Shown here: piece by piece, positions 26,721-40,500 of the stretch
Layout of the letters: each line of letters opens with the position of its first letter
Position numbering within the stretch: position 1 is the stretch's first letter
Assembly (NCBI GenBank): GCA_003342815.1
Contig: PTEX01000197.1
Location: 666,443-730,442 of the forward strand
Direction of reading: 5' to 3'
Length of the DNA: 64,000 nucleotides
Origin: Eudromia elegans
Taxonomy: Eukaryota > Chordata > Aves > Tinamiformes > Tinamidae
Position numbers and translations under genes: made by a program
Notes under the pieces: model-generated
What the model saw: the letters and a program-made list of their open reading frames with translations, nothing else
Database searches by the model: none
What the model was told of the DNA's origin: nothing

Positions 26721-29072
26721 AAGGAGGAGTAGGAGGAATGCCTCGCTCCCCGCAGTGGGAAGCTGAGCTCTTTCGGGCGTTTAAACTCTTCTCCACGGGC
26801 TGCAGGATCTCCGTACGGGCCCTAGGGAAGGAGGAAGGGCGGCAGCGGTGCCGGTCTGCCGCTGCAGTGATGGTTGGTAACCCACCTGCAGCACCACAGC
26901 CCGTCCGCAGGCGGCTGAAGCACTTTGCTCTGCTCTGTCAGACCCCGGGTAACATGTTACGTTTGCCTAGGTTAGCGCTGCCATAAAAAGCAGAAAAGTG
27001 TCTTCTTGACTGCTCCTTTCTGCCTCCACACGTGGCAAAAGTTTTGTGCCATCAGGCTGCGAAATGATACCGGGAGCCGAATTCAGTATTTCTTTCTTTG
27101 TGGGGCCGCTCTACAGCTGGATCTGTTGCCCAAACTGGTTCATTGTGTCGCACAAAAGACCCGTGCTAATGCTATAGTGCCAGCTTAAAAGGGGGAGTTA
27201 ATGCAGGGCCGGGGAGCAGGGACTAGTTAACGTGGCCCTGGTGCCAGGCTGCCCAGCCTTGCCTCAGGCACCGCTATCACTCTGGAATTTCTCAGCCTTT
27301 GTTAGGGAAATGGTTGTTTCAAGACGAAAGCAAGATTCCTTAAACATTGTTACATGGCTGTGGGATTGCTGTCCTGGCTGTTTGACTAGGTTAGCGTTAG
27401 CTGGCCGGGTACAGGAGTTGAGTGCTGCTAAGGGTGAGTTAAATGTGCAGAGTGCAGCAGGCGGTGTGTGTTTTTAATGTACCGTTTTGTCTCAGGTAAG
27501 CTGGGTCAGACCTTTGTGATGATTTTCATCTCTAAATGTGTTACATGCCCCTCTTGTAATATTCAAAAGCAGGGATTTCTACTGAAAGTATTTCTGTTAG
27601 GTGCTAATCAAAGTTAGAGTTTCCATTGAATGGAAATTCTAAAAACAGGGTTTCTTGGTGAGTATGTGGTTTTTGTTTGTTGAGTTATTTGTTTTCTTGG
27701 AGGGATTTCTTTTCTTTCTGAAAGTCACTTGAATGTTGAACTGGAACTTCATTTCCCCACTGTAGTGTATTGTTGAAATTTGAGGATTTTCATATCCTGT
27801 TTTCCTCAGAGGAGTAGCATCTTTGGTCAAGTTAACTCTTGTTGCCTTCTGGGAGATATTCCTGGTGTTTTCTTCCTGCTCAGGCGGGGATGTAGGAGAG
27901 GTGTGATTCTGGAGAAGGTTTGTGGCTGTGTAGGGAGAAAGAGGGCTTCAGGTCTTCAGAAAAGAGGCCATCACATTGACTCTTGTGCAAAATGATGTTA
28001 AATTGCTTTTGATGCAAGTTGAAGCAAGATGCTTTGAGTTGCCCTAAATATCATGAAACATTTCATTGAGATCAGACAAAAGCATGAAAAGGTATCCTTT
28101 CTGTTGTTGAATGGGGGTAATAGCTTTGAGGAAAACTGAATTTCCCCATGTAAATGTTGATTTAATGAAAACTGCATGGTTTATAAGAAAATATTTCCTT
28201 TGAAAAGCCCCTAACTGTGAAAATGTCACACCTATGTCACTTTTTATATTGCTTCTGTAACCTTGATGCTGAAAGTGTCACTGGTCTGTATTAAACAGAA
28301 GGAAAGGGCTGCTGCAGATCAACCACTTGATCAGATGGTTGCCTCTGCATAAAGCTGCTTACCTTTGTCACCAAGGTTTTAATCCCTGATTTTTCACTTC
28401 TTAAAAACACTGAGTGGCTTTTGTGCAAGAACAGCTCTACTGGCAAAGATACGCCTGTCCCAGTGTCTTGAAATGACAGTAGCGAGTGGATAGACAGTAA
28501 AAACACAGATCCTGAGTCTCTCTTTTACATCCAGCACGTGGTGTGTCATAATCACTAATGGTTTAATTGTCCATATATTTGCCTAGACCCTCCACAATAC
28601 ACTGTGGTATCTATTTTGTGCAGAAAACAAGTTACTTTTTGTCTGTTTTCAGAATATTATTTCTGAGGAGTTCCCTGGGCATCCCATTATGGATTTTGCT
28701 TTATTAGTTTATTTAGTTATGGAAACTCTAGGAAATATTTCCTATTCATTTTATTGTTCATGTTTTTTGTATACCTCTGATCTTAAGATAATTCTTTTCT
28801 TTCTCAGTTTGAAGACTTGAAGATTTCTTTGGAAAAAAGCCAAATATTTCTGATGGTTTTTGTTAGCTATAATCCTCTGATCTATCAAAAAAGGTCCTTT
28901 TGTCATGTGAATACTGTTCAGGTTTACACCATGCAATACTTGGGAAATTCAAGCAAACTTGGAGTTCATTCATTTCATTTTGCAACTTTCCAACCTGAGG
29001 CGGGAGGGGGAGTTTAGTCTCCAAGTTTTTTTTACATTTTCCGGAACTCAATGACATTGAGAAGTTGTTGGA

Positions 29073-29098
29073 TTGTTTGTTTGTTTGTTTGTTTGTTC
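29073..29098. repeat. (TTTG)n microsatellite
   Basis: About six TTTG/TGTT tetranucleotide units, the last interrupted by a TTCG. It is an ordinary simple repeat. Confidence 0.9.
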
Positions 29099-30464
29099 GT
29101 TTTAAAAAGATGGTATGCTAGAAATTATTTTTCTGGGATGTAAACCAAAATGATGGGGAAATGGATAAGACAAACTCAGGAACCTCCTGCCCTCTTAAAG
29201 ATCTAGAGGCATTGAGATGTGAAGCGTGTTGCAGGAGAGGGTTCTACTCTACGTGGTAAATAAATAGGCTCAACACACAGATCCTTGTTCAAAAAAGAAA
29301 CCCCCTATGAGTTATGTTTTTTTTTTTTTCTGGAAAGAGAAAATACATAAAGTTGACTCTCTTCTGTTGCATTTACTTGCTTCTAAGCTCGTGGTTTGTT
29401 TAAAAAAACACTTTAAAAATTAGGCTTTGCAAAATGGTTGTGTAGACATCTGTCTTCTCTCATGCCATCACCTGGAAGACTCCATTGCTTATTATTCCTT
29501 TCATTTGTCTGAATTTGAAATTGCTACTTGGGGTGCTTTTCCTAATCCTGCATAAAGATTGGTTTGCAAATAATGCCTCAAGGATTATTTTCATTGTTAC
29601 GGTTTATATAAATAAATTATTTATTAAGCCCTTACTCATTTCTGCAATTTCTAAACTGAAGTAATATGTAAAATGCTTATCATAATAACATGTATTAAAA
29701 AAAAAAAAAAAGTCATTTGGATCCGTGCAATCTGTCAGCTCTGAGTAGTACAGCCACTGTTCTCAAACAGGTGTTTTATATGTTAAATATTTAAATGTGA
29801 CCGAAAACTCAGATTTTGCCTTAGTTCTGTGTACAGTTTCATTGGCAGGTCTCAAATTAGTATTTTTATACAGTATATGCTCTAGAGAAGAAATGACTCC
29901 CTCACTTTGTTTATGAAATAGATGAATTCTCGCCTGGAGAATCAGTATGCTTAACCTTATAATATGTGCTGACACCTATTTTCCTTTTTATTAGGTCTTT
30001 TCATATTTAAAGAGAGTTTAAATATGCACTGCAACAGTAGATGCTTTCTAATCCAAGAACTGTTTTAGCATTTTTTCCTTTTTTTTTTTTTTTTTTTGCT
30101 TGAAAACCCGATATCCAAACTGTGACCACAAAACAAACGTAAAATATCGATTTACATGAAATTAGCTTCATGCTTCAATATTAAGGGTATTTAGGGCTGC
30201 CTGCACTGAGGTCAGGGGATAGTGTCACCACTGGGGAGTTACTCTTCCGTAGTAGTGTCTCATGGTGCACTTTTCTGCAGAAGTAAATACAGCCTGTTTC
30301 TCTACATAAACAAACCCTTAAATTTAGGGAATGCTTTGCAAGACAAACCATGTTGGTCTTCCAGGCTTCTGAAATTGGTAATCTCTGCCTGTGTAGAGCA
30401 CAGATTATTTAGAAGAAAGTCACCCAGTTCTGGGAATATTATGTTATACATACTTTGTTGTAGT

Positions 30465-30535
30465 ACGGTTATGGTAACATTGAAAATTATAAATGTTTTA
30501 CAGTTATGGTAGCATATGAAAAATTATAAATGTTT
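30465..30535. repeat. Imperfect tandem duplication, unit about 35 bases
   Basis: Two adjacent copies of a unit that begins ACRGTTATGGTARCAT and ends AAAATTATAAATGTTT (about 30465-30499 and 30500-30535). They differ by a few substitutions and a one-base length change. The duplication is older than the perfect one near 60 kb and has no apparent function. Confidence 0.85.
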
Positions 30536-33500
30536 CACTTTCAAACCATAGCACGGAGAAATGATACAAGTTCCACTGTTCCTGTGTGTTTGTCTCTTCC
30601 TTCTTTTGTTGCTGTGTAACTGTTGCATCCAAAGACTTTATACTGCAAATTTATTGCAAAATAGTCTGTTTGTAGACAGTGTCACCTTTTAAAAAAATAT
30701 TTAATCTCCAAAATAGATAACTTTCCTTCCAGGTGCTGCTGCTGAGTCTGGCCATGTGTTTTCAGTAGCCAGAATCCCATGTATATCCAAAATAACTGAA
30801 TACGTTTTTAACTCATACTTCCAAAAAGCCAGTATTCTGCACTTTGGCTGCATTCTGGACATTTTTGTGATGATTTTTGATAGTATACTTAATATTTCAG
30901 CATAATAAAGTACAATTAGTGCTACATAGAACAGAATCTAATTTTATTTTACATTTGCTTGAAAACTTGACTAAATGAACTGGTATTGTTAGCATTCCAA
31001 TGCTGCTTCTGTGAGCAGAATCGAGGCTCTAAAATGCACAGATTTAGATGCAATCCAAAAGAGTAATGAATTTTTAAAGAACTTTGTTGGAAACTATGCC
31101 CAGACTGTTTTACCTTGTCGTGTAGTTCATGAGCCTGCAGTTCTGGTCCATGCTACTTGAGTATTTATTTTCTCTTGCTGTTGTTATTATTATCCATCAG
31201 TGCAATGGATGCATTCTCTGAATAACTGTGGATTTGGACTATAAGAGTTTGCTTCTTATTGTGTTAAGGAAAATTACATGTTGTCATTGTGAGGAAGATT
31301 TTTATGATCTAAAATCTCACATGCTCAGTGGCCCTAGGTAAAGTTGTTTTTTCTTCAGCTTTTAAAATGCTTCTAATGCTTTTCTTTTCTTTTTTCCTTC
31401 CCTCAAAAGACTAGATGGTCATGTAAAACTTGCCATTTTCTCAATCTGTAATTTGCGATACATACAAATTAATCTCTCTTTTGTATTCTATTAAATCTGG
31501 TATAGCTTGATAATGTTACTATAAAGAACATACTTGATCCCTTCCTTCTCCAGAAACTGGTATGAACTAAATCCATGGGTGGAACCACCTGAAAATTAAT
31601 TCAACAGGCCACCCACTCTTAGATTTTTTCTTATTTTCCGACTTTTGCTCTGGTTTATGGTGCTATGTTTGCACATGTGCCACGTGGATCAGGGTGGAAA
31701 AAAGTTGGTGGAGAAACAGTAGTGGTTATCTGTGCAGAAAGGAAGAAAAAGTGGAAATGTAGGGGAAGTGCCTGCAGTTCAGCAGCAGCCTCTGTTATAC
31801 TGGTTTGCAATGAAGACCAGGGAAGCAACCCAGAGTCCCCCCAACCCCAACAAAAGCAGAGGCAGAGAAACCAGCTGAAGGAATATGTTATTTTAGAAAT
31901 TATTTTGAAGAGTATTGAGCGTATATGCATGAGAATAATTCTTATTATATTATTCTTATAAATTATTCTTTAAAAAGTAATTGCTTGGCTCTTGAGAATT
32001 CTTGATTATATAAAGTATGTGAGTTGAAATTGTTAATGTGATTCATACTTTCTTTTCATGCTTGCTGATGTTTTTCTTTCCTTGCTTTGGAATTGTTTTA
32101 AATTAAGTGAGAATGATATTGTTTTGAAGAGTTGATCTGCTTTAAAAGCTTTTCTACCTGGAGCCTTTAATCCTTTGTTTTATGACGTGAACCTGTCCAC
32201 AGTAATCAAGTATAATGTGGTGCCAAAACACAGGATTAAGACGTCATGTCTTCCTCCACATATTCCTTACCTGACTGCATTTTCAAAGAATTCTGCTCTC
32301 TAACAACTAAAAAAGAAGATAAGCAAAAGGGTATACATAACAATAAAAGTATTTTTGTGAGGAACATATACTTGTGCTCTTCGTAATCTCTAAAGGACAA
32401 TATAAAAACTTTTATTTTTGGTTTGTAGACATACTGTCATTTTAAACTGCCATCCCATGTTTAGAAATAGTTATTCAAAGGTTGGACTGAAATCTTCATT
32501 CACAGAGTTTTAAAAAAGTGCAGGACTACTTCTGCTTCAGGAATCCATTTAAGGTTGAAGTCGAGTATTTTTTTAAGAAACGGGAGATCCAGATGCCAAT
32601 TTCTGGATGAACTGAATCTTCTTGACAGCTCCAGAATTCTGCGACAGGTTACTGGAGAGTGAAGCAGAATCCTCTTTAGTCCTGAAGTTTGGCTTCCTCG
32701 TTGTGAAATTGTTTCCGTTCCCAGTGTACAGAAACAGTGAGTGTCTGTTCTAAAGATATGTCTAGGAGAAAATATTTTTTAAAGTGTTTTTTATGTGTTT
32801 GTGTGCATGTGATCTTAGAGACTGACCTTGGTCCCTTATCTTACTAAGGGACAGTTTTCTTTCTACCACTCTGCCACAGGATATGGCAAAAGATGCATTC
32901 TTTTTCCAGGCAAGCTAATGTTACGGCATGTGTTTGTTTACTTATGGGATCTGCTTGATTTGGGTTTGGAGCTTTATGTTACAGGAGTGAGAGGCCTTTG
33001 TTAGCGTGTGTTGGAAGCGATGTAAGCTTTACTTTGCTATTAATGTTTATATAACAATGGGTTGATGTGCCTCCTGAAACACTGTCTCGTAAGTTACACA
33101 GATTCCCTGTTGTGGCTTCCCAGCTTTCAGAGCACCTTCATTTGGTCTATTTTGGCATCTCCTAAAAATTGGGTTCATGGATGTTTCCGTTTCTGCAAGA
33201 GTTTTGCTTTGTTTTCCTCCTCTTCCAAGGCAGCACATGTTCAAAACGGAGCGTTTACTTCTGCTGTTTAGATGTGTCTTGTCAGCTTGGATAAGAGGGT
33301 ATTTTGATGCTGTGATGGGCAATCTGTTGACCTTACCAAACACTTAGCAACACTTGAGTCCAACAACTGTGAATAGGCTGTACTTTGGAAAAAAGTGATG
33401 TGTGTTTTTATGTGAGAAGCCTTCTAAGAAGGCTATTCTAACAAAGTGGAATAAGTTTGTACTTGTTAAACTTAAAAAAAAATTAAAAACTGCAAGCAAA

Positions 33501-36500
33501 TTCAGACAACCTTTAATTGGATAAAGTTAGGAGAAAGAAGATGAAGTCACTGACCATGGAATTGTGGTTTGTATTTCTCTGTACTGTTGCAGGTGTTGAT
33601 TTACTTTTGTACTACACTACTGAAATATTAAATTCCCGTTATTCTCTTCATCAAAGTATTCTGAACCAGTTCTGAGGAATAAAATGGGAAAATCTGGAAT
33701 TAATAAAATTCCTTCAAGACATTCATAAACTAATAGCCGAAATTAGGTGTGCTGACTACATTTAAAATATACACAAGTATTGTATGGGAAGGAAATGCTC
33801 ATGTTTTATGTGGGTGGGAGGAGAATGCCTCAAACACTGGAAAAAATACCTATATCTGCTGGAAATTTGGAAAATATCCTTCTCTGAAACACAGTAGTTT
33901 GTTTATAATTTTTTTTTAGTAATTATAGAAGACTGACGGATCGTTTTATGGGATGTCTCAAACGAGGAGAGGGAGAAATAATTGCAAGTCAAATAGGAAA
34001 CTTGGCTTTTTAAAATGTAATTCCTGATTACTTCATTCCTGAGATCAGAATTCAGTAAGTTCTAGTGCCATGATATTTCAACCTGAGCAAAGATTTCAGC
34101 TATGATATTTTTTAGGAGAGGTTTTTGTTAGAGTTCTGGTTTTCCTCAATTTTTAAAGAGCGTTGGCAGGACCCACAGAATGTGTAGTTTGGGTTTCTTT
34201 AATCCTGGCAATGGGATGTTAAGGGTAACACTCCGATTTTAAGATAGAATTCTCCAGACAGAAATAATGAGATAACACATTACTTTTATCATCTTTGGAT
34301 TCTGGAAAATATTCATATTTTTTGCTAGTCTTAAATTCAGAAGATAGTAAATAAGAAGTTCTTCTGAAGGAGGTTTACATTTGTCTTTATTGTTTCAGAA
34401 ATTCTTTTTAACAGTGTAATAGGAAAAATGCTTCTAATTTTTTTTTTTTCATTTGGTGTGTGAACTACAGAAAAATGAGTAGGATAGCCATCTAAACACA
34501 AGCTGCTGTTACTGAACTTGCCATTTTCCAACTTGCCTAAAACATTTCTGCTTTTTCTGTTGTTATTGCCAAAGCCTGAGGAATTTTGAGATGGGACTAC
34601 ACATTTTTTTTTTTTTCTGCTCAACAGGATGATCAGTGTAATTTCTAATGTCTGTTATTTTTAGCATTCATTTATGAACTACTAAAGGTGGGTAGTGTTA
34701 GTAAATAGCCAGGACTAATATAGGGCATATTTTCAAATGACAGAATAAAATCTTCAAGGCATCAATTTGCTTTGATTCAGGACCTGTAATATTCAGTGTA
34801 ATGTGTTATATTTAATGAGTATGTCATGCCTAAAGCACTAGATACTAGATTCTTAGGATAGAGATGGTTATTGGAAGCATATTTTCACATAAATTTTGCC
34901 AACGGGGATTAGACATATGTTAATTATCACAATATAGGGCAGGCTAGTTTTATTTCCAGTTGACTCATGTGCTTGTTTTTATGGATGTATGCACTGCAGG
35001 ACATTCCAGAACTTCCTGGTTATTGCAAATAAACAGTAAGAAATTGTAGCCTGGGAGAACGTTTGCCAAGCACGGCTATCCACCAGCTATCCTACAGCTG
35101 TGCTCGCACCTCCTGTAAATGTGAATGGCAGAGTGGGGGCCTCAAAGCTCTAGTTGCCTTAGATACAAAGCGGAGAATTTAGGTTTAGACTAAAAGCTAG
35201 GGAGATGTGAAGAGAGCTAAGCTTAGAAATGGCTGTTTCCAGGTGACAGTTGATGGGAAAAGAGATATCTACTAGTAAATCCCCCAGAGAAGAAAAAGCT
35301 GAAGAAAGAAAGTGGAGAGGCAACTGTGTAGCACAGAGTTGCTAGATAAGGGGGTTGTTTTTACATCTCCAGCTTTTCCAGGATTAGATCAGGTGTGGAA
35401 GGAAGGTGTCCATCTGGCAGAACAACTGTGGACCCACAGTTCGTGTGGCTTGTGCATGTTGGAATGGAGGCCAGGAGCGCAGAGAAAGCCAGTAAAGGTG
35501 TGTGTAGGCTATCACTGCTGTGTGTTCTGCTGTATTTGAAAACAAACATGCTGTCATGGTCTTCTGTGCTGAAGCTTGGTGCATGGCGTGCCTAAAACCT
35601 TTAACTCTTGAGATCACCCAAGACTTAGCTGGCAGGGATGGGAGGAACCTGTGAGAAGCCCGTGGCTTTGAGTTGCTCGGTCTCCTCAAGCCCTTTGGTT
35701 CCAAGGGCTGCTCTCTTCAGTCCTCGTGGTGGAGGACAGGCACCGCAGCCCGCTAAGGGAAAAGCAGAGTGCAAGCTGCAGGGAGCTGATAGGAGCCTGG
35801 TGTCCTGGGTATCAGAGCCTTGGTCAGGAGATCTCCAGTAACAGACTCGTGTCACTGTCCCTTCTGCAGGCAGCAGGCTGCTGAAAGGCATCTTTTGGTT
35901 CTCATAGATTAAGGAATTGTTGTAGAATTAAGTGGAGTTTGTTGACTTACATACCACGCAGTTGAAAAGGGAGCTTGACATGTTGTGGTTCTTTCCATCT
36001 TTCTCCTCTTCCTTGCTTTAGTACCCACTCCTGAAGTTAACTCATCCATAACAGAAGCATATGGATGCTTTCTGTGGCTTATTTGGAATACAGTAGGTCA
36101 GTGCGTGTGCCCTGAGCTCTTCTCCCCTTAATGCGCTCCTTGGAGAAAATATTTTGAGTTTGAATCAGTCACTTGCCTATATCTAGTGCCTTTAGCTGAG
36201 CCCTCATTAACGCTCAGTGTCTCCTGCTTTGAAAGCAAATGTCTGCACTCTTGATGCTCAGTATTGATGAGTTCTTCATCTGCTATTCTGTTCTTTTAGC
36301 AGCACAGTAAAGTGGCTTTCTGTTGGCATTATCTTTTAAGTGAATGCTAGTCATGGTGCCGAAGCTATGAGGTAACCCTAATGTATTACTGCTTTTTTCC
36401 CCAAACTATCACGCCCTGAAAAATGGGCATATTGGACTGAGTTTTTTGTGTGTTTTATGTTGCCGTAGTCACTAACAATAAATACACTTTCCAGTTTTCT

Positions 36501-37100
36501 TTCTTTCTTTTTTCCTTTTTTTCCCTTTGGGATCGTATTAGTTGCAACAAGAATGAGGCTTGTACTTTTTTGTAGCTACTGTCTACAGAGAGCAGTAGCA
36601 GCAGGATTTGAAAATTGCAGATGGAATATTTGCCTTCGAAATAAAAAATTACAGAGTTTGCTTTTTGGGTTATGGCTATTAGTAATGAATTTAAGATGGG
36701 ACAAATTTCCTTTGGGATGCTCTGTGTGGGTGATGTGGAGATCTGGTAACTCATGATGAGAAAACCGTGATAACTTAAGTATTACTATGTTATTCTCATT
36801 ATGCAATAGGTCTGACTGCCCAGAACTCACACGTTAAATGAAATGCTAGTAGTTTTGGTCATTTGCTTTGATAAAGTTTCTCATTTAAGGAGATAAGTTT
36901 GTTCAGTGCTTCTTGTCCTTATTTCAGAATAGAGAAACAGTGCATGCTTGGTAAAAATACATTGCTGCAGGAATTTGTTTATATCTAGTACATAGTTGTG
37001 CATACACATCTGTTGTGCATGATATTTGTAACATAGTATCTTTTTATAACTAGAAGTCACAAAAAGTGATTTGATGAATAAGAAGTTTTCAAATCCTAGG

Positions 37101-37157
37101 ATCATAGAATCATTAAGATTGGAAGGGACCTTTAGAAATCATCTAGTCCAACCCCTA
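37101..37157 (-). mobile_element. CR1 LINE 3' tip, minus strand
   Basis: Read on the + strand this is the reverse complement of a CR1 3' end: ATCATAGAATCATTAAG, then GGAAGGGACC and ATCATCTAGTCCAACCCC. About 57 bases remain, only the 3' UTR tip, as is common for severely 5'-truncated CR1 copies. The insertion is antisense to CDYL. Confidence 0.9.
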
Positions 37158-37437
37158 GAACCATTTGTATAGCAGCTAAATTTCTAGAAGGAAGGGCAAT
37201 TGATTAAAAAAAAATATGCAGCAGGCCTTAACTTGTACCACTGCAAGTTGCTGTGATTATTTCTTTGTAAACTATAACTTGAAAGTCTGTGGTGCTAGCA
37301 TTCTAGCATCTATCTTTGATGATGATGACTTGTGAGGAAATATGTCTTGAACAAACTGTTTCTTCAGTAAGTTATTTCTCTAAAGCATGATTACAGTGTT
37401 CTGCCTGCTTTCTTCCTCCCCTGTAGTGTTTTTCTTG
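37158..37437. other. Non-coding sequence before the assembly gap
   Basis: AT-rich intronic sequence. Its last 40 bases are pyrimidine-rich (TTTCTTCCTCCCCTG, then TTTTTCTTG) and run into the gap. No exon was seen. Confidence 0.5.
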
Positions 37438-37512
37438 NNNNNNNNNNNNNNNNNNNNNNNNNNNNNNNNNNNNNNNNNNNNNNNNNNNNNNNNNNNNNNN
37501 NNNNNNNNNNNN
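37438..37512. other. Assembly gap of 75 N
   Basis: Seventy-five undetermined bases. Both flanks are rich in C and T on this strand, so the missing sequence is likely to be a polypyrimidine or other simple tract that defeated sequencing. The true length need not be 75. Two predicted open frames that cross it are artefacts. Confidence 0.98.
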
Positions 37513-40500
37513 TTTTTCCTCCCCCCTCCTGATCAGTGTTTTTATAGAGAACATAAATTACATGCATCGGAGATGTTCAAGTTTTTGAATGGGTGAGGCA
37601 TGAAACTTCACAAAGTGCCTTTTCAGGGAGCTACTGTGCAGCCTAGGCATGGCCCAGAGTGCAGCCCTGCTTCTCTGGATGAGCATGAGGAGGATTCAAT
37701 CATTGTGTGCATTGTTTTTGTTAAGGCTACGGAAGGATGTCAGTCATGATGTCAATGATGAATTACAAGCTTGACTGAAACGCTTGTACTTTTATAGGTA
37801 GCTTGATTAGAAATTTATGCAGTGAATGAATTAAAACTCAATTTATGACCTGTAGACCAGAATATTAATTGAGTATTGTGGATAGCCATAAAGTTAGCTC
37901 TTGCATAACTTGTGTAAAGGAATTCTAAAAGACTGGACAGCCTTCGATCAAAATAGAGCTTGGAGGGAAAGAGAGAATATGTTGATGTATGGGAGAGTGC
38001 CACAGGTGCTGTCAGAGGCAAAATAAGCTTGTGTTCCTGTGGCGTAATGGACTAATCTGATCTTGGGCGAATAAAAATGGAAGCATTAATTAGCAAAATC
38101 CTAGGGAATTTGCCTATGTACGTGGTATTGGTGAAACCAATACCAGAATGCTGCAAAGCAACTATGGCTTGCACTTTCTAATTAGGTAATGAGAATGCAA
38201 AGAATTTGCAATTAAACTCTTGGAAAGGTCTAGCAAATACATCCTAATAGGAGAGGAGGGCTAAGCTCAAGCTTCTTCATTTATGAAAGCAGGCTTTGGG
38301 GTGAGCTGCCTACCGTGACTGTGACTTTGCAGAGGAGCCTGAGGACGAGATAGTTGGTAACTAGGCACTTTTCAGAGGTGGAGACCAGAAACTTAATCCA
38401 AACAAACTGAACCAAGAAGTAGGACACATTTTTAACAATAATGGAACCTAAACTGAAACTTAGCTGTATATTAGGTTTTACATAGCTTTAAAAAAGAAAG
38501 GCCAGATGTAATGCTGCTTGTGACATCCCAGGCTGTGTAAAGACAAATATGACTGGGACTAAAGAGCTACTAGAATTATGACTGAGGAATAAGACTGGAA
38601 GTTGAACAATTTATGAAGGTAAAAGATATATAGGTATATATATATATATTTGAATTTTATCTCCTAGTCTTTGTTAGTATTTACTTAAGGAATAAATCAA
38701 ATACTGCTGTGATGATGTATTTGGAAAAATGTGCATATATATGCATACCCTTCAATTCAGGAGGATATGTTTTAAAGGCTCTCAGTAATACTCCATAGAG
38801 TCAATGACTGCATTTCAACAAGACCAGGTGTTTGGGATCTTGAAATTAAGGGAGCTTAGTTAGTTTTGCTGCTTTTGAAGACTGAATCCTCCAAATGCAA
38901 TAAAACTTTCTGAGATTTGAAAACAAAGGATTTGGAGATTAGGATGTTGGTGTTGCTGGATTTATGTGGATGGTGAAATTTGAGACTTCTTGCTACAGAA
39001 ATCCAGTATTCTGGTTTGATAATTGAGGCAGATGAAGCTGTAGGCTCAGGTGAGATTTACGGATGAGAGATGCCGACTGGGGCAAGCATGAACTCAGCAC
39101 CCATTACTGCATCTAGGGTAATAACCTCTTCTGAGGAAGTGTGTGTATGTGCACGTGTGTGAGAGAGGGAAACGGTGTTTTCAGGGAAAATGGTTAATGC
39201 TGCTTAGAAACATGGAACATAGAACACTGGTAACTTCACTCAATCCCTGTTGTCCATGGTTTTCAGCAACTAATTATTCAGAGATTTAAACCAAGTGTTC
39301 ACTAGTCAGGCCAGTTTCTGGATTGCCTTCATGTTTCTTAACCTTGGACCTAGAAGTGTCAAAATCCTCTAGGCTGTCGTCTTTATTTAGTTTTACTACA
39401 ATCTCTAGCAATAAAATAACCCACTGTTCTGTTGTTAATCCCGTGTCCCAGGTGTATGTGTGGGGGTTTTTTTTTTTGTTTGTTTGTTTTTTTAAACTAT
39501 TGCTTCCCTTTGCTTCCAGAATTGAATTCGTATCTTAAAACAGTTAGTTGATCTCCTTGTTTCCCACATGAAATGTTCTTTAAATCCTAACCTCATTCAG
39601 CTTTCGATTGTTGGGCAAATGCTTCCAACTGTCCTGCACAGAAACTTTGCAGTTTATTACTTTGAGAACTTCAGAAGGATAATAAAGGTTCCAATTTGTC
39701 ATGTTGCTATGTTAGGTTGAGATCCAGTATATTAGTATGTTGTTTTTTTGTTGCTTAGCCGTCTTGGTGGGGTGGTTTCACTTTTGGGAGGCGGATTGAG
39801 ATGCGCCGTTCCTCCCTGCGCTGCTGCTCTTGGGCAGCACAGGCAGCAGTGCTGGAGTTCAGCCTTTCTCTTCGTGCTCGAGGGCAGCATTACTGCGTGG
39901 GCGGCCTCCTGGTAAGACCGGGGGGCCGTGGCCGTGGGGCTGCCAGCATGGGCTCCGAGAGATCAGGGCCTGCTGGTTGCGAAGGGTTCATCTCACGTAA
40001 GCATATCCTGCTGCTCCTGGTGGCCCCAAGATAGATGCCCATGTGGGTTAGCTCTGTGTCAGTGCCAGGGACTAGGTCAAGTCCTCCTGACCAGGCAGCC
40101 CTGGGGTACGCGGCCATAGGGCGGCCTGTGCTCCTGGCCTGATGCAAGGGGAGTGAGTGAGGTCTTAGTGCAAGTTGCGAGGAGGATGAGGTCTGAGGCT
40201 TTTCCTGTATTCTAGCATTTTTTTAAAAAATTATTATTATTATTCTTTTTTTCATCTTGTGGTGTTGAGTTGAGCTCTTGTTCTAGCTTGTGTCACTGAA
40301 TTAGACAATGCCTACATTAGTAAGTCAGCTCAATAGTAGTAAATTAAAATAGTCCCGAGGCCCCTACATCAACACATTTTGCTATACCACAATATTGTTT
40401 TGTACTAGCTTTAGTGGAGCCTCTTGCATTTGTATATTCATGTTGTTCAGGGCTGTTGTTTGGACCCATATGTCCCCCTTAGGGTGAAAACACGTTCTGT

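Larger units (their letters stand above)
26721..37100. other. Non-coding intronic sequence
   Basis: CpG density falls off after 26720 and the rest is ordinary AT-rich sequence with no recognisable exon on either strand. Minor structure: CAG|GTAAGC donor-like sequence at 27493-27501; a perfect 8-base inverted repeat at 27620-27636 (TTTCCATT, G, AATGGAAA); TTTG tetranucleotides at 29073-29098; A or T runs near 29697, 30083 and 34440; and a diverged tandem pair at 30465-30535. Nothing else was recognised. Confidence 0.5.

Noticed and set aside
25615-26986. Search for the short-isoform CDYL first exon in the CpG island
   Set aside because: No ATG followed by a short acidic peptide ending in a cage Tyr and a donor in the right phase was found. 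That exon is presumably left of the window.
38040-38600. Possible ancient CR1/L3-like remnant
   Set aside because: Only a short, vague resemblance was seen, with no protein motif or recognisable 3' tip. This is too weak for a feature of its own.
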